Of a stretch of DNA of 64,000 bases, positions 57,924 through 64,000 are shown piece by piece; position 1 is the first letter of the stretch; every line of letters starts with the position of its first letter. The DNA lies in NCBI RefSeq assembly GCF_900236475.1, contig NZ_LT963352.1:4046501-4110500 (forward strand). Direction: 5' to 3'. Made by a program: the position numbers and the translations under genes. The notes under the pieces were generated by a model. The model was not told the origin of the DNA. It searched no databases and saw only the letters and a program-made list of their open reading frames with translations. This stretch comes from Streptomyces chartreusis NRRL 3882 (lineage in GTDB: Bacteria; Actinomycetota; Actinomycetes; Streptomycetales; Streptomycetaceae).

Positions 57924-58798
57924 GCGCTGGCTCCACCGGTCGGGGCGGTCGGGATGTGCTTGGTGAACTCGTCGTGGCCCGGCCAGGAGAGCACGATCTC
58001 GCCGTCCACCAGGCGGGCGGTGGCCAGGACGGGCGTGAGGTCCCGCGCGGGGGCGGCGGCGAGGGCCTGGGCCGCGCTCTCGTACGCCGTCAGCTGACGC
58101 AGGGTCGCGATGGTCGGCGGCATCATCAGCAGCTCGCCCTTGTCGTACCCGGCCGCAGCCTCGCCCGGGGCGATCCACACCGTGCGGTCGGCCTCCGTGG
58201 AGGCGTTGCGGGTGCGCTGCCCCTCGGGGAGGACGGCCACGAAGAACCAGGTGTCGTAGCGGCGGGCCTCGAACTCCGGGGTGATCCAGCGGGTCCAGGC
58301 GCCGAGCAGGTCGGAGCGCAGGACCAGGCCGCGGCGGTCCAGGAACTCCGCGAAGGACAGGTCCCGGGCGACCAGGGCGGCGCGGTCGGCCTCCCAGTCG
58401 GCGCCGGTGGTGTCGCCGACGACCGAGTCGGGCGTCTCGCCGGCGAGCAGCACGCCCGCCTCCTCGTACGTCTCCCGTACGGCCGCGCAGACGATGGCCT
58501 GGGCCGTCGTCTCGTCGACGCCGAGCCGGTGCGCCCACCACGCGCGCGTGGGGCCCGCCCAGCGGACCTGGTGGTCGTCGTCCCGGGGGTCGACGCCGCC
58601 GCCCGGATACGCGTACGCGCCTCCGGCGAAGGCCATGGAGGCGCGTCTGCGCAGCATGTGGACGGCGGGGCCGCTGTGGGTGTCCTTCAGGAGCATGACG
58701 GTGGCCGCGCGCTTGGGGGTCACCGGAGTGAGGGTGCCGGCCGCGAGTGCGCGGATGCGGTCCGGCCACTCCGGGGGGTACCACTGACCGTTCGCCAT
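57920..58798 (-). CDS. NUDIX hydrolase, long type
   Basis: A 292-aa NUDIX protein similar to NUDT19-type. It contains ATVMLLKDTHSGPAVHMLRR and FAGGAYAYPGGGVDPRDDD, then a long insertion before AAVRETYEEAGVLLAGE (the REx2EE core of the Nudix box). ATG 58798 begins MANGQWYPPEWPDRIRAL, as in homologues. The substrate is probably a CoA or nucleotide derivative. It forms a two-gene unit with the MBL hydrolase. Confidence 0.87.
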   Translation of the reverse strand: MANGQWYPPEWPDRIRALAAGTLTPVTPKRAATVMLLKDTHSGPAVHMLRRRASMAFAGGAYAYPGGGVDPRDDDHQVRWAGPTRAWWAHRLGVDETTAQAIVCAAVRETYEEAGVLLAGETPDSVVGDTTGADWEADRAALVARDLSFAEFLDRRGLVLRSDLLGAWTRWITPEFEARRYDTWFFVAVLPEGQRTRNASTEADRTVWIAPGEAAAGYDKGELLMMPPTIATLRQLTAYESAAQALAAAPARDLTPVLATARLVDGEIVLSWPGHDEFTKHIPTAPTGGASA

Positions 58799-58878
58799 GG
58801 GCGCGAGGCTATCCCGTGACGGGCGGATGTTCGAGTGGCCCTCGGGGCGATGCCGCAGCTAGGGGTGTCGAAAGGGTG

Positions 58879-59340
58879 CTACGCGAGCTCCACCTGGATC
58901 TCGACCTCCACCGGCGCGTCCAGCGGCAGCACCGCCACGCCCACCGCGCTGCGCGCGTGCACGCCCTTGTCGCCGAGGACCTCGCCGAGCAGCTCGCTGG
59001 CGCCGTTCAGCACCGCGGGCTGGCCGGTGAAGTCCGAGGCCGAGGCCACGAAGCCCACGACCTTCACCACGCGCGCGATGCGGTCCAGGTCACCGGCGAC
59101 GGACTTGACGGCGGCCAGGGCGTTCAGCGCACACGTGCGTGCCAGCTCCTTGGCCTCCTCCGGGGTGACCTCCGCACCGACCTTGCCGGTGACCGGAAGC
59201 TTGCCCTCCACCATCGGGAGCTGCCCGGCGGTGTAGACGTACGGCCCGGACTGCACGGCCGGCTGGTACGCGGCGAGCGGCGGGACGACGTCGGGCAGGG
59301 TCAGGCCCAGCTCGGCCAGCTTCGCCTCGACGGCACCCAT
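58879..59340 (-). CDS. RidA family protein (YjgF/YER057c/UK114)
   Basis: A 153-aa protein of the longer RidA subclass: LAAYQPAVQSGPYVYTAGQL, then PEEAKELARTCALNALAAVK, VVKVVGFVASASDFTGQPAV and the terminal HARSAVGVAVLPLDAPVEVE, including the conserved Arg of the enamine deaminase site. Such proteins hydrolyse reactive enamines/imines from PLP enzymes; not all are active. The ATG at 59340 shares a base with the stop of the small DUF4177 gene (TAATG), so the two are translationally coupled. Confidence 0.9.
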   Translation of the reverse strand: MGAVEAKLAELGLTLPDVVPPLAAYQPAVQSGPYVYTAGQLPMVEGKLPVTGKVGAEVTPEEAKELARTCALNALAAVKSVAGDLDRIARVVKVVGFVASASDFTGQPAVLNGASELLGEVLGDKGVHARSAVGVAVLPLDAPVEVEIQVELA

Positions 59341-59498
59341 TACTGCTTCTCCCGCTTCAGGTAGGCCACGAGCTGCTCGGGGTTGTTCGGCCCGGGCACG
59401 ACCTGGACGAGCTCCCAGCCGTCCTCGCCCCAGGTGTCCAGAATCTGCTTCGTGGCGTGGACGAGCAGCGGCACGGTTGCGTATTCCCACTTGGTCAT
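59340..59498 (-). CDS. DUF4177 family small protein
   Basis: A 52-aa protein starting ATG 59498: MTKWEYATVPLLVHATKQIL, then DTWGEDGWELVQVVPG and a Lys/Arg end. The WEY...WG.DGWELV pattern is characteristic of DUF4177. Function unknown. It precedes ridA with a one-base stop/start overlap, an arrangement I recall as conserved in Streptomyces. Confidence 0.85.
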   Translation of the reverse strand: MTKWEYATVPLLVHATKQILDTWGEDGWELVQVVPGPNNPEQLVAYLKREKQ

Positions 59499-59627
59499 GC
59501 GGCCGACTCTAGCCGCTGCCGGAGAGGGGTCACGCGGCCGACCGTGCCCCGGTCCTCAGCCGTCCGCGGCGACGGTTGTCCACAGCCTCCCGCGTAGCCC
59601 TGGCACGGACTGGTTAGGCTCGAATAC

Positions 59628-60605
59628 GTGAGCAGGCTCCAGGTCGTCAGCGGCAAGGGCGGTACCGGCAAGACCACGGTGGCCGCGGCCCTAGCGCTGG
59701 CCCTGGCCACGGAGGGGAAGCGGACGCTTCTCGTCGAGGTCGAGGGCCGCCAGGGAATCGCGCAGCTCTTCGAAACGGAGGCGCTGCCCTATGAGGAACG
59801 GAAGATCGCAGTCGCGCCCGGTGGCGGCGAGGTGTACGCGCTTGCCATCGACCCCGAACTGGCCCTTCTGGACTACCTCCAGATGTTCTACAAGCTGGGG
59901 GGCGCCGGACGGGCCCTGAAGAAGCTCGGCGCGATCGACTTCGCCACCACCATCGCGCCCGGCCTGAGGGACGTACTCCTCACCGGCAAGGCGTGCGAGG
60001 CGGTACGGCGCAAGGACAAGAGCGGGCGGTTCGCGTACGACTACGTCGTCATGGACGCCCCGCCCACCGGTCGCATCACGCGCTTCCTCAACGTCAACGA
60101 CGAGGTCGCCGGCCTCGCCAAGATCGGCCCGATACACAATCAGGCCCAGGCCGTGATGCGGGTGCTGAAGTCGCCGGAGACGGCCGTGCACCTGGTGACA
60201 CTGCTGGAGGAGATGCCCGTCCAGGAGACGGTGGACGGCATCTCCGAGCTGCGGTCGGCGCGGCTGCCGGTGGGGCGGATCATCGTGAACATGGTGCGGC
60301 CGGAGGTGTTGGACGCGGCCGACCTGGAACTCGTCAGGACGGTCCCGCGTTCCACGGTTGCGCGGTCGTTGTCGTCCGCCGGGCTCGGCGGGGCGCGGCG
60401 CGGCGGGCGCGCGGAGCGGCTGGTGGATCCGCTGCTCACGCAGGCCGAGGAGTACGCCGAGCGGTACGCGCTGGAGCACGAGCAGCGTGCGGTGCTCACC
60501 GAGCTGGGCCTGCCGCTGCACGAACTGCCGCTGTTCGCCGAAGGCGTGGACCTGGCGGGGCTGTACGAGCTGGCCCGCGAGCTGCGCGAGCAGGGCGTGT
60601 CATGA
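59628..60605 (+). CDS. ArsA/Get3-type ATPase, first copy
   Basis: A 325-aa P-loop ATPase. The deviant Walker A is VVSGKGGTGKTTVAAAL at residues 6-22; switch regions follow at VVMDAPPTGRITRFLN. It lacks the second ATPase half found in bacterial ArsA of arsenic operons, so it belongs to the Get3/ArsA-like actinobacterial group. GTG 59628 is the start. It is followed after 70 bp by a second ArsA-type gene; in mycobacteria and streptomycetes the pair is conserved next to a WhiB gene, and the proteins may act as a heterodimer. Substrate unknown. Confidence 0.88.
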   Translation: MSRLQVVSGKGGTGKTTVAAALALALATEGKRTLLVEVEGRQGIAQLFETEALPYEERKIAVAPGGGEVYALAIDPELALLDYLQMFYKLGGAGRALKKLGAIDFATTIAPGLRDVLLTGKACEAVRRKDKSGRFAYDYVVMDAPPTGRITRFLNVNDEVAGLAKIGPIHNQAQAVMRVLKSPETAVHLVTLLEEMPVQETVDGISELRSARLPVGRIIVNMVRPEVLDAADLELVRTVPRSTVARSLSSAGLGGARRGGRAERLVDPLLTQAEEYAERYALEHEQRAVLTELGLPLHELPLFAEGVDLAGLYELARELREQGVS

Positions 60606-60675
60606 GCCGGGCAGGCCGCGGCCCGAGGAACAGCACACAGGCAAGGCCCGTCATGAGTCGGAAGCAGGGGATGTC

Positions 60676-62091
60676 ATGAGTCGTCCGGACCCGGCCCACA
60701 CCCACGCCCCGGCCCGCCGCCTGTCCCCCGCGCGCGTCCTCGACGTCGATCCGCTGCTGGCGGACCCGAAGACCCGGATCGTGGTCTGCTGCGGCTCGGG
60801 CGGGGTCGGCAAGACCACGACCGCGGCGGCCCTGGGCCTGCGCGCGGCCGAGCGGGGCCGCAAGGTCGTCGTCCTCACCATCGACCCGGCCCGCCGGCTC
60901 GCCCAGTCCATGGGCATCGACTCCCTCGACAACACCCCGCGCCGGGTGAAGGGCATCGACGACTCCGCAGGCGGCGAGCTGCACGCGATGATGCTCGACA
61001 TGAAGCGCACCTTCGACGAGATCGTCGAGGCGCACGCGGACCCCGAGCGGGCGGCCGCGATCCTGGGCAATCCCTTCTACCAGTCGCTCTCGGCGGGCTT
61101 CGCGGGCACGCAGGAGTACATGGCGATGGAGAAGCTCGGGCAGCTGCGGGCCAGGGACGAGTGGGACCTGATCGTCGTCGACACCCCGCCGTCCCGCTCG
61201 GCGCTGGACTTCCTGGACGCGCCCAAGCGGCTCGGGTCGTTCCTGGACGGGCGGCTGATCCGGCTGCTGACGGCGCCGGCGAAGCTGGGCGGGCGCGCCG
61301 GGATGAAGTTCCTGAACGTCGGGATGTCGATGATGACCGGCACCCTCGGCAAGCTGCTCGGCGGTCAGCTCCTCAAGGACGTCCAGACGTTCGTGTCCGC
61401 GATGGACACGACCTTCGGCGGGTTCCGCACGCGTGCGGACGCGACGTACAAGCTGCTCCAGGCGCCGGGTACGGCGTTCCTCGTGGTCGCGGCTCCGGAG
61501 CGGGACGCGCTGCGCGAGGCCGCGTACTTCGTGGAGCGGCTGGCCGCGGAGGACATGCCGCTCGCCGGGCTGGTGCTCAACCGGGTCCACGGCAGCGGTG
61601 CCGGCCGGCTGTCGGCCGAGCGGGCGCTCGCCGCCGCGGAAAATCTTGAAGAGCCCCGCATTGTGGATCAGGAGGGCGGGAAAGCAGTACTTCGTAACTC
61701 CCCCGACACGTATGACAGTTCAGTCTCTCCCACATCCGAAACACCAGCTCCGGCTGCTGCTCCGGCTTCTGACGGTGGCTCCCCCGCCGAGGACGCCGAG
61801 AACACCGAGAACACCGAGCGGTCCGTCGACCAGCTCACGGCAGGTCTGCTGAGGCTGCACGCCGAACGTATGCAGTTGCTCTCCCGTGAGCAGCGCACGC
61901 GTGACCGCTTCACCGCGCTCCACCCCGAGGTGGCCGTGACGGAAGTGGGCGCGCTGCCCGGCGATGTGCACGACCTCGCGGGACTGCGCGACATCGGCGA
62001 CCGGCTCGCGGCGAACGAGCGCGAGCTTCCCGACCCCGCCGACGACTCCGAGCCGCCCCACACGGGCACCCGGCCTGAGGCGAGTGCCTGA
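60676..62091 (+). CDS. ArsA/Get3-type ATPase, second copy
   Basis: A 471-aa protein. Walker A is VCCGSGGVGKTTTAAAL (about residues 37-53), then VLTIDPARRLAQSMGI, and the Asp in LIVVDTPPSRSALDFLDAP. The C-terminal 130 residues are an acidic, low-complexity region with repeats (AENTENTERS) and a final helical part (GLLRLHAERMQLLSREQRTR). ATG 60676 is chosen from three ATG codons in a GTCATGAG repeat (60599-60681); an ATG at 60671 is in another frame. The partner is the preceding ATPase. Confidence 0.88.
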   Translation: MSRPDPAHTHAPARRLSPARVLDVDPLLADPKTRIVVCCGSGGVGKTTTAAALGLRAAERGRKVVVLTIDPARRLAQSMGIDSLDNTPRRVKGIDDSAGGELHAMMLDMKRTFDEIVEAHADPERAAAILGNPFYQSLSAGFAGTQEYMAMEKLGQLRARDEWDLIVVDTPPSRSALDFLDAPKRLGSFLDGRLIRLLTAPAKLGGRAGMKFLNVGMSMMTGTLGKLLGGQLLKDVQTFVSAMDTTFGGFRTRADATYKLLQAPGTAFLVVAAPERDALREAAYFVERLAAEDMPLAGLVLNRVHGSGAGRLSAERALAAAENLEEPRIVDQEGGKAVLRNSPDTYDSSVSPTSETPAPAAAPASDGGSPAEDAENTENTERSVDQLTAGLLRLHAERMQLLSREQRTRDRFTALHPEVAVTEVGALPGDVHDLAGLRDIGDRLAANERELPDPADDSEPPHTGTRPEASA

Positions 62092-62134
62092 GCGAACGCC
62101 TGAAGCGTGCCTCAGGGCAACCCGGCGATGGCGA

Positions 62135-62153
62135 AGGGCCCGTCAAGGGCCCT
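62135..62153. terminator. Hairpin between convergent arsA and wblA genes
   Basis: AGGGCCC (62135-62141) and GGGCCCT (62147-62153) around a 5-base loop, 40 bp after the ATPase stop; followed by further short GGAACCCC repeats. Confidence 0.6.
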
Positions 62154-62197
62154 CGAACCTTCGGAACCCCCGGAAGGAACCCCCCGGAGGGAACCCC

Positions 62198-62536
62198 TCA
62201 GCTCACCGCCGCGTAGTTCTCGTAGACCTCGTCGTCGTCGAGGGGCACGATGCCGGTGCCGCGCTCGTACTCCGTACGCGCCGTCTCCAGCAGCCGGCGC
62301 CAGGAGGTCACCGTGGGCCGCCTGCGCAGCAGTGCGCGGCGCTCCCGCTCCGTCATGCCTCCCCACACGCCGAACTCGACGCGGTTGTCCAGCGCGTCGG
62401 CCAGGCACTCCGTACGCACCGGGCATCCGGTGCACACCGCCTTGGCCCTGTTCTGCGCTGCTCCCTGAACGAACAGTTCATCCGGATCGGTAGTGCGGCA
62501 GGCCGCCTGCGCACTCCAGTCGACTACCCAGCCCAT
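62198..62536 (-). CDS. wblA: WhiB-like regulator WblA
   Basis: A 112-aa WhiB-family protein. The four Fe-S cysteines are at residues 13, 35, 38 and 44 (ACRTTDPDELF; AVCTGCPVRTEC), followed by the conserved turn EFGVWGGMTERERRALLRRR. The sequence agrees nearly residue for residue with WblA of S. coelicolor as I remember it, a global regulator that represses antibiotic synthesis and is required for aerial hyphae to sporulate. ATG 62536 (MGWVVDW) is the usual start; an upstream ATG (62593) would add 19 unlikely residues. Convergent with the arsA pair. Confidence 0.92.
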   Translation of the reverse strand: MGWVVDWSAQAACRTTDPDELFVQGAAQNRAKAVCTGCPVRTECLADALDNRVEFGVWGGMTERERRALLRRRPTVTSWRRLLETARTEYERGTGIVPLDDDEVYENYAAVS

Positions 62537-62944
62537 ACCGGCGCCGTCCTCTCCCGAATCGAGGCTCCCCCACGGCGGCAGCGGCATATTCACCGCCGCC
62601 AGTTGAGGACGTTACGGAAGGTGGGCACAGTGCAACACCCCCAGCGGGCCCAATCTTGAATGGTCCGAACGGACTATGGGTAAGCGGCAGATCACCCGGG
62701 GGAGTGAGCTGGCGACATACGTAACCTTCCCGGCAAACCGGGACAGTTCAGTTGCGTCACAACGGACGCCGTATGACACACAAGGCGGATTCGGACACGA
62801 CCCCACCAAAAAAGTTGGGGAACACCCGGAACGATTCGGGGTCGCCGGACGTATTGATACGTGGCCTCACTGCTGTGACAGTTGAGAGCAGCTTAGGCCA
62901 AGGCCTATACGCCTGTCCGGCGAATGAGAACGTAGGCTGCCCTC
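62537..62944. other. Divergent intergenic region between wblA and PBP gene, about 400 bp
   Basis: Contains the long promoter region of wblA (minus), which in S. coelicolor is bound by several developmental regulators, and the promoter of the PBP gene (plus). No gene is visible. I cannot mark individual operators with confidence. Confidence 0.55.
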
Positions 62945-64000
62945 ATGCCAAAGAAGCGCTCGGGCGGTGGTCTGTCACCCACACAGCAGGCCGCCAAGCT
63001 CCTCGGTGTCAGTGTTCTCGCGGGAGCCGTGCTGGCCGGTATCGCGCTGCCCGCGGTGGGCGCGCTGGGGCTGGCGGCGAAGGGATCGGTCGAGAGCTTC
63101 GACGAACTCCCGGCCAACATGAAGACCCCGCCCCTGAGTCAGCGCACCACGATCCTCGACGCCGACGGCGGCCAGATCGCCACGGTCTACTCGCGCGACC
63201 GCACGGTGGTCCCCCTCAAGGACGTCTCGCCGTACATGCAGAAGGCGATCGTCGCGATCGAGGACTCGCGCTTCTACCAGCACGGCGCGGTCGACCTGAA
63301 GGGCGTCCTGCGCGCCCTCAACAAGAACGCGCGCAGCGGTGAGGTCGCCCAGGGAGCGTCGACCCTGACGCAGCAGTACGTGAAGAACGTCTTCGTCGAG
63401 GAGGCCGGCGACGACCCGACGAAGGTCGCGCAGGCCACCCAGCAGACCATCGGCCGCAAGATCCGCGAACTGAAGTACGCGATCCAGGTCGAGGAGGAGC
63501 TCGGGAAGAAGAAGATCCTCGAGAACTACCTGAACATCACGTTCTTCGGCCAGCAGGCCTACGGCGTCGAGGCCGCGGCCCAGCGCTACTTCTCCAAGTC
63601 CGCCAAGGACCTGAACCTCCAGGAGGCGGCCCTCCTCGCCGGCATCGTCCAGTCGCCCAGCCGGTACGACCCGGTCAACGACGAGGCGGAGGCCACCAAA
63701 CGCCGCAACACCGTGCTCCGGCGCATGGCCGAGGTCGGCGACATCTCCCGGGCGCAGGCCGCCGAGGCGATGAAGGCGCCGCTGGGCCTGAAGGTCAGCA
63801 AGCCCAAGAACGGCTGCATCACGGCGACCAAGGGCGCGGGCTTCTTCTGCGACTACGTGCGCGAGGTCTTCCTGAACGACCCGGTCTTCGGCAAGACCAA
63901 GGAGGAGCGGGCGAAGGTCTGGAACCAGGGCGGCCTCACCATCCGCACCACCATGGACCCGCAGGCCCAGAACGCGGCACAGCGGTCCATCAAGGACCAC
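62945..64000 (+). CDS. Class A penicillin-binding protein (partial, runs off the window)
   Basis: The first 352 residues of a bifunctional PBP, open at the right edge. A short cytoplasmic tail (MPKKRSGGGLSPTQQAA) precedes one transmembrane helix (VSVLAGAVLAGIALPAVGAL). The GT51 transglycosylase domain follows: IVAIEDSRFYQHGAVDLKGV (catalytic Glu in EDSRFYxHxG), QGASTLTQQYVKN, GRKIRELKYAIQVEEELGK, ILENYLNITFFGQQAYGVEA. The transpeptidase domain starts after LTIRTTMDPQAQ and lies mostly beyond the window. It polymerises and crosslinks peptidoglycan. ATG 62945. Confidence 0.92.
   Translation, partial: MPKKRSGGGLSPTQQAAKLLGVSVLAGAVLAGIALPAVGALGLAAKGSVESFDELPANMKTPPLSQRTTILDADGGQIATVYSRDRTVVPLKDVSPYMQKAIVAIEDSRFYQHGAVDLKGVLRALNKNARSGEVAQGASTLTQQYVKNVFVEEAGDDPTKVAQATQQTIGRKIRELKYAIQVEEELGKKKILENYLNITFFGQQAYGVEAAAQRYFSKSAKDLNLQEAALLAGIVQSPSRYDPVNDEAEATKRRNTVLRRMAEVGDISRAQAAEAMKAPLGLKVSKPKNGCITATKGAGFFCDYVREVFLNDPVFGKTKEERAKVWNQGGLTIRTTMDPQAQNAAQRSIKDH

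Overview
The window is chromosomal DNA from a Streptomyces-like actinomycete. It has very high GC, strong G/C bias at third codon positions, GTG/TTG starts, tightly overlapping operons, and typical genes such as wblA, an Ssd/CpaE-type protein, a Crp regulator, DUF4177 and an Actinobacterial holin-X protein. From memory, the order acs-nhaA-holin-hydrolase-marP-nudix-nth-crp-ridA-arsA-arsA-wblA-PBP matches the SCO356x-SCO358x part of the S. coelicolor chromosome; this was not checked.

Host part 1 (1-3232, minus strand) is the distal half of a Tad/Flp pilus operon: TadG/TadE-like protein, TadE, pilin, TadC, TadB and the 3' end of the tadA (cpaF) ATPase. The operon resumes at 38656 with the 5' end of tadA and the upstream ssd/cpaE gene. 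The 35.4 kb in between are foreign. A 135-bp island of tadA (8570-8704) lies inside this foreign DNA, so tadA is in three pieces and was entered by two separate elements. Joining the pieces restores an uninterrupted frame of 408 codons plus stop.

Element 1 (about 3233-8569, 5.3 kb) encodes two overlapping tyrosine recombinases and a two-gene, lower-GC cargo: a small membrane protein and a 349-aa protein of unknown role. Its ends carry a symmetric inverted repeat. Element 2 (about 8705-38655, 30 kb) ends in a four-gene module of three tyrosine recombinases plus a TnpC-like coiled-coil protein. Both resemble Tn554-type site-specific transposons. Element 2 cargo, left to right: a PadR regulator; a low-GC cassette (10.8-17.7 kb) of two paralogous secreted four-cysteine proteins, two paralogous ABC-2-like membrane proteins, one ABC ATPase, a 6-TM protein and a GT-C-type glycosyltransferase; an XRE regulator with repeated operators and a divergent Cys/His-rich gene; a DUF6083 gene, a UvrD-like helicase and an SF2 helicase-nuclease; a DUF6221 gene and an abortive-infection (Abi_C) gene; an IS5-family element carrying a methyltransferase and splitting a host ORF; and remnants of NUDIX and WbqC-family genes.

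Host part 2 (38656-64000) is ordinary core chromosome: HAD-IB phosphatase, Fic-like protein, deacetylase lipoprotein, SulP-carbonic anhydrase fusion, acetyl-CoA synthetase, NhaA, holin-X protein, alpha/beta hydrolase, MarP-like protease, CoA pyrophosphatase, endonuclease III with a Lys/Ala-rich tail, Crp, MBL and NUDIX hydrolases, RidA, DUF4177, two ArsA-type ATPases, WblA and a class A penicillin-binding protein that runs off the right edge.

The most interesting content is the use of tadA as a double landing site for multi-recombinase transposons, the paired secreted-peptide/ABC cassette (a candidate undescribed secretion or antagonism system), and the defence-like cargo.
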